The translations under genes were made by a program, and so were the position numbers. From the NCBI RefSeq assembly GCF_004117075.1, contig NZ_CP026721.1, positions 682,001 through 746,000 on the forward strand: a stretch of 64,000 bases of DNA. The letters run 5' to 3'. The notes under the pieces are model-generated. The model was not told the DNA's origin, did no database searches, and worked only from the letters and a program-made list of their open reading frames with translations. Positions within the stretch are counted from its first letter, which is position 1. Every line of letters starts with the position of its first letter. Below are positions 22,987-31,506 of this stretch, in pieces. This DNA is from Fervidobacterium changbaicum. Lineage in GTDB: Bacteria; Thermotogota; Thermotogae; Thermotogales; Fervidobacteriaceae.

Positions 22987-24549
22987 ATGAGTGTTCTTGC
23001 AATTGATTGTGGTACGCAGAGTTTGAGAGCGATCATCTTTTCAGACAAAGGGGATGTTCTTGCAGGTGAAAAGGTGGACTTTGAACCATACTATTCACGT
23101 GAAAGTGGCTGGGCTGAGCAATCACCTGAAGTGTACTGGGAAAGTCTTGCAAAGGCTACAAACAGACTGAAAGAAAAATCGCCAAAAGAGTTTCAATCAA
23201 TTGAGGCAGTTACTTTAACAACCCAGAGAGCTACAATTGTAGTTGTGGACAAAAACGGCACACCGTTGAGAGACGCGTTTGTTTGGCTCGACGAACGCGA
23301 GGCGTTCGGGAAACCTAAGCTGTATTTCCATGAGCAACTTGCGTTTTGGTTGATCAAGAAACTTCCGACAGCACGCATGGCATATAGAAGGAGTAAGGCT
23401 AACTGGATAAAGCAAAACGAACCTGAAATCTGGAACAAAGTTCACAAATACCTTCTTCTCTCCGGATATCTGACTTACAAACTCGTTGGAGAATTTGTCG
23501 ACTCAATCGCTTCACAAGTTGGATATATTCCATTTGACTACAAAAAGAAGGACTGGATTAAAAGTGATTTTCATTACAAATGGAGACTTTTCGGAATTGA
23601 AAGAGATAAACTGCCAAGGCTTGTTGAACCAACTGCAATACTTGGTTACATTACCAAATCAGCCGCTCAATTCACTGGTCTTAAGGAAGGATTACCATTA
23701 ATCTCTGCTGGTGCGGACAAACAATGTGAAACTTTGGGTGTTGGATGCTTTTCTCCGAATGTAGGAAGTATAAGTCTTGGAACAACCGCGAAAATTCAAA
23801 CAACCACGCCGAAATATGTAGAAGTTATACCGTTCATACCACCTTATCCTTCGATACTTTCGAATGCCTACAACCCAGAATTTGGTGTGTCCAGGGGTTT
23901 TTGGTTGGTTACTTGGTTTAAAAAAGAATTCGCACACAGTGAAGTTAGGGAAGCCGAAGAATTAAACACGTTCCCAGAAAAAATTCTCGATAGATACCTG
24001 CGTGAAATCCCAGATGGAAGCGATGGGCTAATCATACAACCTACATGGACCGCTGGACCCGAACGTCCTTTCTCAAGAGGAGCAATCGTCGGATTTTCAG
24101 ACAGACACACACGGTTGCATGTTTATAAGGCGATTATAGAAGGCATCGGCTACGCATTATTGGAAGGGAAAATGAGGATAGAAAGAAAAACTGGTGTTAA
24201 GCTGGAAAGGATAGGGCTTTCAGGTGGAGGCTCCAAGAGCGAAGAGGTGTGCCAGATTACGACAAACATACTTGGCGTACCAACTTATAAAGTGCAGACT
24301 AATGAAACCGCATCTCTTGGCGCTGCTATTGCAGGATATGTTGGAATTGGAAGGTATAAGACCTTTGAAGAAGCCGTTCAAAATATGGTAAGGATCGAAA
24401 AAATTTTTTATCCTGACACTGAGAAGAGCAGAGTTTACAGTGAGTATTTCAACAAGGTATACGCAAAGATGTGGAAACGCATGGAAAAATTGTACTACGA
24501 ACTTGGGAAGATAACGAGCAAAATCAACAATCTTCAAAATAGAATTTGA
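22987..24549 (+). CDS. FGGY-family carbohydrate kinase
   Basis: A 520-residue sugar kinase. The ATG at 22987 follows GGGAGG; an upstream in-frame start is discarded. N-terminal AIDCGTQSLRAIIF (phosphate-binding motif), AFVWLDERE, GADKQCETLGVG and SLGTTAKI, then GLSGGGSKSEEVCQI (adenosine motif) are typical of the xylulokinase/gluconokinase group (COG1070). It phosphorylates a sugar or polyol in the cytoplasm; the specificity is not evident, and no transporter or isomerase is adjacent. Confidence 0.88.
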   Translation: MSVLAIDCGTQSLRAIIFSDKGDVLAGEKVDFEPYYSRESGWAEQSPEVYWESLAKATNRLKEKSPKEFQSIEAVTLTTQRATIVVVDKNGTPLRDAFVWLDEREAFGKPKLYFHEQLAFWLIKKLPTARMAYRRSKANWIKQNEPEIWNKVHKYLLLSGYLTYKLVGEFVDSIASQVGYIPFDYKKKDWIKSDFHYKWRLFGIERDKLPRLVEPTAILGYITKSAAQFTGLKEGLPLISAGADKQCETLGVGCFSPNVGSISLGTTAKIQTTTPKYVEVIPFIPPYPSILSNAYNPEFGVSRGFWLVTWFKKEFAHSEVREAEELNTFPEKILDRYLREIPDGSDGLIIQPTWTAGPERPFSRGAIVGFSDRHTRLHVYKAIIEGIGYALLEGKMRIERKTGVKLERIGLSGGGSKSEEVCQITTNILGVPTYKVQTNETASLGAAIAGYVGIGRYKTFEEAVQNMVRIEKIFYPDTEKSRVYSEYFNKVYAKMWKRMEKLYYELGKITSKINNLQNRI

Positions 24550-24613
24550 AGTTGCTTTCTGGTAGTATTTAAAAGCTTTTATCACATTTTTATAGTGAAA
24601 CCACCACTTTTTC

Positions 24614-24643
24614 TTGACAAAGGCATCAGAAATTTTGTATAAT
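24614..24643 (+). promoter_or_regulatory. Promoter of the subtilase gene
   Basis: TTGACA (24614-24619), 18 bases, TATAAT (24638-24643). Confidence 0.85.
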
Positions 24644-24694
24644 CTCTTCATCGATTTCGGAAGTTTCACACTCTTGGATAGGAGGGGTTGTTTG

Positions 24695-26014
24695 ATGAAA
24701 AAGCTAGCCTTATTTGCTGCCGTTTTCGTGATTTTGTTAGTAACGTTCAGCTGTACAAACACATTTGAACCAAGATTTGAACCTCGGGCTCAAGGAGAGT
24801 TCAAAGTCTTTGACAAACTTGGAGTATCGGGAACAGAAGAAGATTTCGTTCCAGGCGAATACGTTCTCCAATTTGAACCAAGAGAAAACGTTATCAAAGC
24901 ACTGTCAAGCGTTGGGGCAGAAATAGTCAGAACCTACTCATTTGAAGATGTCCAGATCGTCACCGTTCGTACGGAAAAACCCGAGCTTCTTAGCTCCGTT
25001 CCCGGCGTCAAATCAGTTGATAAGAACTATATATACAGAGCGCTTGCAACACCAAACGATACGTATTACAGATATCAATGGCACTACAACAACATCAAAC
25101 TTCCTCAAGCATGGGATATAATGAAATCTGCTAATATTGTCGTAGCAGTTGTAGACACTGGTGTTAGTTTTACACACCCAGACCTTCAAGGCATATTTGT
25201 CACTGGTAAAGATTTCGTAGATGGTGACAACAATCCCACAGACCCAGCACAAGATGTCAGCCACGGTACTCACTGTATAGGTACAGTTGCAGCTGTTACA
25301 AACAACAGCTTAGGTGTGGCTGGTGTGAACTGGGGCGGATACGGAATAAAGATAATGCCAATCAGGGTGCTCGGTGCAGACGGTTCAGGAACACTTGACA
25401 ATGTAGCAGCTGGAATCAGATGGGCAGTAGACAACGGAGCGAAAATTGTTAGTATGAGCCTTGGTGGCAGTGGTGCCCAGGTACTTATGGATGCAGTTAA
25501 ATATGCTTACGGTAAAAACGTTACATTGGTGTGCGCTGCAGGAAATGAAAATAGACCTTCACTCTCATATCCAGCAGCTTACGTTGAAACAATAGCTGTT
25601 GGTGCAACAAGGTACGATAACAAACGCGCACCGTATTCTAATTACAACTACACAAGATATTACGATCCTTACAAAAAAGCTTACGTCTATCACTACCTCG
25701 ACGTTGTTGCGCCTGGTGGAGACACAAGCGTTGATCAAAATAGCGATGGATATGCAGACGGCGTGCTGAGTACCACATGGACACCAACAAATGGTGACAT
25801 ATATATGTTCTTGCAAGGCACGTCCATGGCAACACCACATGTTGCAGCTCTTGCGGCAATGCTCTATGCAAAAGGATACACAACACCGGAAGCCATCAGA
25901 AACAGATTGATAAAGACAGCCTACAAGATTCCAGGTTACACGTACGACTCTACGGGCTGGAATAAGTACGTTGGATACGGATTGATTGATGCTTACAAAG
26001 CTTTAACGTACTAA
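24695..26014 (+). CDS. Secreted subtilisin-like serine protease (S8), fervidolysin-related
   Basis: A 439-residue protein started at ATG 24695 after AGGAGGGG. A signal peptide ends near VTFSC, so lipoprotein processing at Cys is possible. A propeptide-like domain (about 50-130; GEYVLQFEPRENV) precedes the catalytic domain. The triad is visible: Asp in VAVVDTGVS, His in SHGTHCIG and Ser in QGTSMATPHVA. It resembles the catalytic part of fervidolysin, the keratinase of Fervidobacterium pennivorans, but is shorter: no C-terminal beta-sandwich domains follow. Likely role: external protein breakdown. Confidence 0.9.
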   Translation: MKKLALFAAVFVILLVTFSCTNTFEPRFEPRAQGEFKVFDKLGVSGTEEDFVPGEYVLQFEPRENVIKALSSVGAEIVRTYSFEDVQIVTVRTEKPELLSSVPGVKSVDKNYIYRALATPNDTYYRYQWHYNNIKLPQAWDIMKSANIVVAVVDTGVSFTHPDLQGIFVTGKDFVDGDNNPTDPAQDVSHGTHCIGTVAAVTNNSLGVAGVNWGGYGIKIMPIRVLGADGSGTLDNVAAGIRWAVDNGAKIVSMSLGGSGAQVLMDAVKYAYGKNVTLVCAAGNENRPSLSYPAAYVETIAVGATRYDNKRAPYSNYNYTRYYDPYKKAYVYHYLDVVAPGGDTSVDQNSDGYADGVLSTTWTPTNGDIYMFLQGTSMATPHVAALAAMLYAKGYTTPEAIRNRLIKTAYKIPGYTYDSTGWNKYVGYGLIDAYKALTY

Positions 26015-26030
26015 GAACACTAACAAAACA

Positions 26031-26058
26031 AAGAGGGAGGCTAAAGCCTCCCTCTTTT
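26031..26058. terminator. Bidirectional terminator of subtilase and DUF3783 genes
   Basis: A 12-bp stem AAGAGGGAGGCT / AGCCTCCCTCTT with a 2-base centre, located between two convergent stops. T run on the plus side. Confidence 0.85.
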
Positions 26059-26059
26059 C

Positions 26060-26305
26060 TTATTCCTTCGGTGATTCGTTTTCTCTCTTAGTTTGCCTAA
26101 TTCTCTTAAATTCCTCATGTTCTTGCTTGAGTTCGGTGATCAGGTCTTCAACTTTCCAGGTCAAACTCGTCGGAGTTGTGCTTGCAAAGATCAAGTCTTC
26201 ACCTTGAAAATTTTCTTTGAGAAGTTTCATAACCTTAAGGATTTCCGGCTTCTCAAAGCCGTGCAGTATTACTATCTTCTGTTCTTTTCTGTTCTCTTCA
26301 CTCAT
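26060..26305 (-). CDS. DUF3783-type small protein
   Basis: An 81-residue protein. ATG 26305 is preferred, nine bases after AAAGGAG; an upstream in-frame ATG lies next to that site. The core KIVILHGFEKPEILKVMKLLK followed by IFASTTPTSLTWKVEDLITEL fits the uncharacterised DUF3783 family. The charged C-terminus is probably helical. No function is known. Confidence 0.65.
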   Translation of the reverse strand: MSEENRKEQKIVILHGFEKPEILKVMKLLKENFQGEDLIFASTTPTSLTWKVEDLITELKQEHEEFKRIRQTKRENESPKE

Positions 26306-26344
26306 TCTATGCATCTCCTTTTGCAAGTATTTATACCACGTCTA

Positions 26345-26390
26345 ATTGTATACAGAAATTAACCAGTTGTCAATATTTTTATGATATAAT
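26345..26390. promoter_or_regulatory. Divergent promoters between DUF3783 gene and the tailoring operon
   Basis: Minus: TTGACA (26368-26373), 17 bases, TACAAT (26345-26350) for the DUF3783 gene. Plus: extended -10 TGATATAAT (26382-26390) for the glycosyltransferase operon, without a good -35. The two promoters overlap, so their use may be coupled. Confidence 0.6.
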
Positions 26391-26421
26391 CCTTCCAGAA
26401 AGCGTTAAGGAGGAATCGAAT

Positions 26422-27498
26422 TTGAGATTCATCGTATTTGGACTTTTCATACTGATTTCAATTGCGTACGTTATCTCCGGAAGAAAGAGAATTTTACATT
26501 CGAAAAACGATTATGAAGACTTAGTCAACGATACAAAGATTTCTGTTATTATACCAGCCCGCAACGAAGAGCAGAACTTGAAAAAGCTTTTACCGCTGAT
26601 ATTAAATCAAACGATAAAACCGTTCGAATTAATCGTTGTTGACGATAACTCCACAGATGGAACATATTCAGTTGCGTCAAGCTTTGAGAACGTGAAGGTT
26701 ATTAGACTAACCGAAGAACCACCTAAAGGATGGGTAGGAAAATCCTGGGCTATATGGAACGGGTTTTCCAATTCTTCTGGCAATTATTTATTGTTTCTTG
26801 ATGCTGATGTTGAACCTGAGCCAGTCCTAATTAGCTCTCTTATCCAGCGTTACAGGGAAAAGAGTGGTTTGATAACAGTATGGCCATACCAACGGTTCGA
26901 AAGATTTTACGAGCATTTGACACTACCATTCAACTTGCTTGTCATTTACGCAAGTAATAATCTTGGATTTCCTTCAAAGGAACCTTCCGGAGCATTTGGA
27001 CCTGTAATTTTTACATCAAGAAAAGACTACGAGATGGTCGGAGGACACGAAGCGATTAGAGATAGTGTTCTTGAGGATATAAAACTTGGGAAATTGTACC
27101 TGAGGAGTGGATTGAAAGTCACAAATTTTCTTGGAAACAACACTGTCAAATTCAGAATGTATCCGAATGGGATAAGACAGCTTTTCGAAGGTTTTTCGAA
27201 AAATATGTCATCTGGGGCAATAACGGCAGGTATTCTTCCATTTGCTTTATCTATTATATGGATGTCGGGGGTGTATTCATCCATAAGTACTGCTTTTAGT
27301 ATAGAAGGGGCCGTGCGTTATATGGTGACCGCTTTAGCTATTTATGTAATGGCTAAGCCTACCGGTGATTACAAATGGTATGACGCTATCTTATACCCCG
27401 TGCATTTTTTGTTTTTCCTAATCGTGTTTTTCTACTCCCTTTATCTGACAATTTTCAAAAAGCAAGTATCATGGAAAGGGAGGAAGATAAATGTTTGA
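26422..27498 (+). CDS. Membrane glycosyltransferase family 2 (CrtQ-like)
   Basis: A 358-residue protein starting at TTG 26422, eight bases after AAGGAGG; no ATG fits. One N-terminal membrane segment (1-19) is followed by a GT-A domain: SVIIPARNEEQNL, VVDDNSTDGT, FLDADVEPEP (DxD type) and a later VLEDIKLGK acidic motif. The C-terminus carries about three membrane segments and ends WKGRKI. This layout matches GT2 enzymes that glycosylate membrane isoprenoids or lipids, for example CrtQ of the staphyloxanthin pathway. It is the first gene of an eight-gene operon and overlaps the next gene by eight bases. Confidence 0.8.
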   Translation: MRFIVFGLFILISIAYVISGRKRILHSKNDYEDLVNDTKISVIIPARNEEQNLKKLLPLILNQTIKPFELIVVDDNSTDGTYSVASSFENVKVIRLTEEPPKGWVGKSWAIWNGFSNSSGNYLLFLDADVEPEPVLISSLIQRYREKSGLITVWPYQRFERFYEHLTLPFNLLVIYASNNLGFPSKEPSGAFGPVIFTSRKDYEMVGGHEAIRDSVLEDIKLGKLYLRSGLKVTNFLGNNTVKFRMYPNGIRQLFEGFSKNMSSGAITAGILPFALSIIWMSGVYSSISTAFSIEGAVRYMVTALAIYVMAKPTGDYKWYDAILYPVHFLFFLIVFFYSLYLTIFKKQVSWKGRKINV

Positions 27499-28129
27499 TA
27501 AGACTTTTTTATCTTACTTAACAATAATATTTGTCCAGTTTCTTTCTGGAAGCATCATGTATTCTTACATAATTGCCCGTTTATTAAAGATTGACCTCAG
27601 AAAGGTTCGCGATGGTAACCCTGGTTCTACAAATCTTTGGAGGGCGGCAGGTTGGAAATTGGGCTTTCTTGCGCTTGCACTTGATTATTTCAAAGGTGTC
27701 TTTCCACTTGCATTGTTTGCTTGGAATGCCCGGGTAGAGATTAATCCCTACGTGGTTAGCGTAGCTGCGTTGGCTGGTGTTGCCGGACATGCTTTCTCAC
27801 CAATGCTCCGGTTCAAAGGAGGAAAAGCGATAGCAACAACTTTCGGTGCTTGGTCTGTATTGACCAAATGGGAAGGTCCGATGGTGCTTGGTATTACGTT
27901 TACATTGTTCTCTGTGGTAAATAAGCTCAGAGGAAAAAGAGGGACAACACCAGAAGAAGATACCTTGCGTGTTTTTATAGGTTTTTTCTTTTTGCTCATA
28001 TATACAATATGGAAAGTTTTCAACGGGTCCCCAGAATTAATAGTACTTTATTTTGGGAACCTAATAATTGTTGCTTACAAACATAGAAGGGAGATATTTA
28101 AACTTATCGAAAAGAGGGGAGAAGCGTGA
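27491..28129 (+). CDS. PlsY-like acyltransferase, divergent
   Basis: A 212-residue membrane protein with the three PlsY signatures: GNPGSTNLWRAAG (usual form GNIGATN), LDYFKG and GHAFSPMLRFKGGKAIATTFG. PlsY transfers acyl from acyl-phosphate to glycerol 3-phosphate. The changes in the first and last motif, and the position between a glycosyltransferase and lipid-modifying genes, suggest a dedicated acyltransferase rather than the housekeeping PlsY. The stop overlaps the next start (GTGA). Confidence 0.8.
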   Translation: MFDKTFLSYLTIIFVQFLSGSIMYSYIIARLLKIDLRKVRDGNPGSTNLWRAAGWKLGFLALALDYFKGVFPLALFAWNARVEINPYVVSVAALAGVAGHAFSPMLRFKGGKAIATTFGAWSVLTKWEGPMVLGITFTLFSVVNKLRGKRGTTPEEDTLRVFIGFFFLLIYTIWKVFNGSPELIVLYFGNLIIVAYKHRREIFKLIEKRGEA

Positions 28130-28869
28130 GGAAGAGCTTGATTTTAGTTGTTTTTGCTCTTTTGATCAGCGGTTCACTGCCTGGAAATAACATCGAAGGT
28201 TACGAAAAAGTGTTTACTCAGGCTCGTTCTTTGAAAAGCGAGACGCAGTTTTCAAATTTGATAAAAGAGTTTGAAAATGTACTCTCAAAAAACAACCCGG
28301 TCAAAGATACAGAAACACTCAAAGTAATACTATCTGAATCATATTTTGAATATTCGGAGATAGTATCAGACAGGAAGAAGAAAGAGGAACTTTTGAGAAA
28401 GGCACTAGAACTTTCTGAAGATGTGATTAAATCAAACCCACAAAATGGCAGAGCGTATTATGTAGCAAGTATGTGCTATGCCAGACTCATCGACTTTGTG
28501 AACGTGTTTATAAAACTCGATTATTTAAATCGGTTCGATAGATACATTGATAATGCGATAAGATTCTCAAATGATGAGCTTTATAAAGGCTTATCTTACA
28601 TGGCAAAGGCTGTGCGCTACATGTCAGCACCTTGGCCGTTTAGTGATACCAAGGTAGCTTTGGAGAATTTCAAAGAAGCAGAAAAGTACATAGCAAATTA
28701 TTCAGGATTGTATCTATACTTGGGAGAACTCTACCTGAAATTAGGTGACAAAAAAGCAGCTGAAAGTGAATTAAGAAAAGTCCTTAACTTGCCGCCTCAT
28801 CCTTACTTTTTAGCTCAACATGAAAATAACGTCAAGCTAGCAAAGCAGATGCTTGCAAACTTAAAGTGA
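28126..28869 (+). CDS. Exported TPR-like protein
   Basis: A 247-residue protein beginning with GTG 28126, which overlaps the preceding stop. A signal peptide (about residues 1-20) is followed by helical repeats: KAQ-rich segments, GRAYYVASMCYARL and YLYLGELYLKLGDKKAAESELRKVL, the last a clear TPR unit. It probably sits outside the cytoplasmic membrane and binds a partner of the pathway. No enzyme motif is visible. Its tight coupling to plsY-like and ICMT-like genes argues for a role in the same process. Confidence 0.7.
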   Translation: MRKSLILVVFALLISGSLPGNNIEGYEKVFTQARSLKSETQFSNLIKEFENVLSKNNPVKDTETLKVILSESYFEYSEIVSDRKKKEELLRKALELSEDVIKSNPQNGRAYYVASMCYARLIDFVNVFIKLDYLNRFDRYIDNAIRFSNDELYKGLSYMAKAVRYMSAPWPFSDTKVALENFKEAEKYIANYSGLYLYLGELYLKLGDKKAAESELRKVLNLPPHPYFLAQHENNVKLAKQMLANLK

Positions 28870-28887
28870 AAAGTAAGGGGGATGGTT

Positions 28888-29433
28888 ATGCGCTATCTAT
28901 TTTGGATATCAATCGTAGCTTGGTGGATAATGGATTTCTGCGTTCTTGTTCTAAGAAAAAACATTTATTCAAAAGTGCTCGACAAAAGGAGTAAGTTCAT
29001 AGTTATCGGGCTTATTTTGATAGGGGTATTTTTAGCAATTGTACCAGAAGATTTCAGAGCGGTTTGGAGAACGAGGGAATTCGGGCCATTCCAAATATTC
29101 GGTACGTTCATCGTTATGCTCGGTGTGACGATTAGACTCTTAGCGATCATAAGCTTGGGTGAGTATTTCTCTGGAGATATAGTTGTCGGACCAGATAAAA
29201 AGCTCGTTCAGAGGGGATTATATAAGAAAATCAGGCATCCGAGTTACACAGGCGAGATAGTAGCATTCCTCGGTCTAGGGATCGTATTCCAGCATATTCC
29301 ATCTTCTATTTTCATATCTGTCTTTCCCTTCTTAGCGTTCTTATACAGAGCAATTATTGAGGAAAAGAAACTGCACGGGGAATTTGGAGATGAGTTCATC
29401 GAATATAAAAAGAGAACAAGGATGTTCATATGA
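28888..29433 (+). CDS. Isoprenylcysteine/phospholipid methyltransferase-like membrane protein
   Basis: A 181-residue protein with about five membrane segments. ATG 28888 is preferred; ATG 28882 touches the AGGGGG site. The C-terminal half holds the ICMT/PEMT signature: RGLYKKIRHPSYTGEIVAFLG, then EEKKLHGEFGDEFIEYKKRTRMFI, shared by SAM-dependent methyltransferases acting on prenylated or lipid substrates in the membrane. The stop TGA (29431-29433) is formed by the insertion sequence; without it the stop would be TAA at the same place, so the protein is unchanged. Confidence 0.8.
   Translation: MRYLFWISIVAWWIMDFCVLVLRKNIYSKVLDKRSKFIVIGLILIGVFLAIVPEDFRAVWRTREFGPFQIFGTFIVMLGVTIRLLAIISLGEYFSGDIVVGPDKKLVQRGLYKKIRHPSYTGEIVAFLGLGIVFQHIPSSIFISVFPFLAFLYRAIIEEKKLHGEFGDEFIEYKKRTRMFI
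29424..29431 (+). repeat. Target site duplication, left copy
   Basis: GTTCATAT, repeated at 30473-30480, on either side of the insertion sequence. Confidence 0.9.
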
Positions 29434-30472
29434 TCCTGTTAACTTGTAGTGATGGAAGACAATAGAACACAGATAACACGCGCAATATCATTGTTGTTCA
29501 GTTTCAAGAGATTTCTCACTACACAAAAGCTGTTCACGTACATTGGAAGATTGTCAATATTCTTAAATCCACGCTTGGCTCGTACAAAGTCTTGGAATAA
29601 CGAAAACTTCGATTCACATTGATTGTTTTGCCCAAGTCTCACAACAATATGATTGATATTCTTGTATAGTATCTTCACTGCACCATATGCACCAAGTCCA
29701 TCTGTAATTAGTTCGATTGTTCTTTCGTTGTTACCAAAGAACTTCTCTAACAATATCTTCACTTGACCCATATCGCGATATTTGGATACATGCCAAGCAA
29801 CAATAAGATTCGAATCGTGCTCAACTAAGAACCAAACGTAGTACTTTTTGGATTTAAACAAAACGACAGTTTCATCACCATGGACTTTGAAAGCATCTAC
29901 AGGAACGAGGATGGAAAAGAAACAAGACAACTTAAGGATCCACTTGTAGATAGCGACATGAGAGACTTTGATATTAAGTGAGTCTCTGATGGAACGCAAG
30001 GACACAGCTTTGAAATAAAGGACGAAGGCTTTAAGGACAATAAAGATAGGGAAACGGAAGAACTTGAAAGAGTCGAAAGGAAGAGGGACAAATTGAGGTA
30101 AGTTAGTTGGGATTTCGTCTCTGGTATGGCAAGAACGGCAACGGAACTTAACGAAGGCTTTTTTGATTTTGTGGATTTGCATAGTTTTTCCACAGACAGG
30201 GCATTTAGGATAAGGGAAAGAGAAGAGCTTGTGTTTTTTTGAATGAACAAGTCTGAAAGTGCGCTTACAGTCTTTGCAAAAGTATTGTTGGTTACCGTAC
30301 TTATCATGACCGTTTTTGTAGATGTTGGTAGAGCCGCATTTGGGGCAAGAGACTACAGAATTTTGCATAGTGGAGTACCTCCTTTTTGTGAGAATTGATG
30401 GTGGGGGGTGTTCCACTAATAAGAAGATAATACGGTTTTTGGAAATTTTCAATACTTTTAGTTAACAGCATC
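29432..30472 (-). mobile_element. Insertion sequence, IS6-like, 1041 bp, with 8-bp target duplication
   Basis: The ends are inverted repeats of 13 bases with one mismatch: GATCCTGTTAACT at 29432-29444 and, reverse-complemented, GATGCTGTTAACT at 30460-30472. Both sides are flanked by the direct repeat GTTCATAT. One transposase gene fills the element. The CTGTT in the ends and the 8-bp duplication fit IS6-type elements; an IS1595-like element also makes 8-bp duplications and is the alternative. The perfect duplication shows a recent insertion. Confidence 0.9.
29439..30368 (-). CDS. Transposase, DDE type with N-terminal zinc ribbons
   Basis: A 309-residue protein; the ATG at 30368 follows AAAGGAGG, and a longer in-frame reading is rejected. 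Two zinc ribbons lie at the N-terminus (CPKCGSTN with CKDCKRTF; CPVCG with CRSCH). The catalytic triad is visible in VHGDET (Asp), ITDGLGAYG (Asp) and NNQCESKF (Glu). The spacing and the closing RAKRGFKNIDN fit IS6/IS240-like DDE enzymes. The gene is intact and transcribed against the surrounding operon. Confidence 0.85.
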   Translation of the reverse strand: MQNSVVSCPKCGSTNIYKNGHDKYGNQQYFCKDCKRTFRLVHSKKHKLFSFPYPKCPVCGKTMQIHKIKKAFVKFRCRSCHTRDEIPTNLPQFVPLPFDSFKFFRFPIFIVLKAFVLYFKAVSLRSIRDSLNIKVSHVAIYKWILKLSCFFSILVPVDAFKVHGDETVVLFKSKKYYVWFLVEHDSNLIVAWHVSKYRDMGQVKILLEKFFGNNERTIELITDGLGAYGAVKILYKNINHIVVRLGQNNQCESKFSLFQDFVRAKRGFKNIDNLPMYVNSFCVVRNLLKLNNNDIARVICVLLSSITTS

Positions 30473-30480
30473 GTTCATAT
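30473..30480 (+). repeat. Target site duplication, right copy
   Basis: GTTCATAT, identical to 29424-29431. Confidence 0.9.
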
Positions 30481-30495
30481 AAAGGGGGGAGCATT

Positions 30496-31479
30496 ATGAT
30501 AAAAAATCAATGGTACGTTGTAATGTCTTCACGTGAGATAAGAAAAGGGCAATTAGTTGGTGTTACAAGATTTGGCGAGAAGCTCGCATTTTGGAGAGAT
30601 AACAAAGGTGCTGTACACTGCATATCGGATATTTGTTGCCATAGAGGAGCTTCTATATCGCATGGTAAGTTACTTCACAACGGACACGTTGCGATGTGCC
30701 CGTTTCACGGTTTTGAGTACGACCCAACAGGCAAAGTGGTCGCTATCCCCGCAAACGGTAGAAAAACCCCTGTTCCTGAGAATTTCAAAGTAAAGTCTTA
30801 CAGAGTGCATGAGACGGCAGACTTTATTTGGCTATGGTACGGCGATGATGAACCAAAAACTTTTCCAAAGTATTTCGATGATATAAGCGATGATTTATCA
30901 TACAGTGAATTTAGTGAAGTATGGAACGTGCACTATAGTAGAGCTATTGAAAACCAGTTGGACCCTATCCACGTACCTTTTGTACACTACAATACCATTG
31001 GAAAAGGAAACAGAACTGTTGCAGATGGCCCCATTGTTAGGTGGATTGATGATACGATGTTTTATTTCTATGTCTTTAACAGAGTAGACGATGGGACACC
31101 GGCCAAAAGACCCGATGAACTTAAGATAAGCGATGCAAGTAAAGTCTACTTAGAGTTCAAGTTTCCTAATATTTGGCAAAATCACATTGACGAAAAGCTA
31201 CGAGTGACCGCAGCATTTGTGCCGATAGATGATGAACATACCAAAATTTACCTTAGATTCTACGTTGGATTCACCAAGGTAAAGTTTCTTGATAAACTCA
31301 TCGCCATCTTAGGAACACCGTTTAATAAAAAGGTGTTACACCAAGACAAAGCCGTTGTTGAAACTCAAATACCAAAGAGGTCTGAACTCAGGATGTCGGA
31401 AAACCTCATCAACGGAGACCTGCCGATAATTGAATATAGAAAGAAGAGAGAAGAACTGAAAAAAATTAATAACGTTTAA
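30496..31479 (+). CDS. Rieske non-haem iron oxygenase
   Basis: A 327-residue protein. The N-terminal Rieske domain has CCHRGAS (C-x-H) and CPFHGFEY (CxxH), the complete 2Fe-2S ligand set. The catalytic domain has ENQLDPIHVPFVH (about residues 152-164), which holds the conserved D and the DxxHx4H mononuclear iron site of Rieske oxygenases; length fits single-component VanA/KshA-like alpha subunits. GGGGGGAG lies before the ATG, and the insertion sequence ends 23 bases upstream. Such enzymes need O2, which is odd in an anaerobic lineage. No reductase gene is adjacent; it may use ferredoxin from elsewhere. Substrate probably a lipid or isoprenoid, by context. Confidence 0.88.
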   Translation: MIKNQWYVVMSSREIRKGQLVGVTRFGEKLAFWRDNKGAVHCISDICCHRGASISHGKLLHNGHVAMCPFHGFEYDPTGKVVAIPANGRKTPVPENFKVKSYRVHETADFIWLWYGDDEPKTFPKYFDDISDDLSYSEFSEVWNVHYSRAIENQLDPIHVPFVHYNTIGKGNRTVADGPIVRWIDDTMFYFYVFNRVDDGTPAKRPDELKISDASKVYLEFKFPNIWQNHIDEKLRVTAAFVPIDDEHTKIYLRFYVGFTKVKFLDKLIAILGTPFNKKVLHQDKAVVETQIPKRSELRMSENLINGDLPIIEYRKKREELKKINNV

Positions 31480-31506
31480 CCAGTAAAAAACTTTAGGAGT
31501 GATTGT

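Noticed and set aside
29897-30307. A 136-codon frame inside the transposase gene
   Set aside because: Overlapping frame of the transposase with Ser/Leu-rich composition and no start signal; not a second transposase part.
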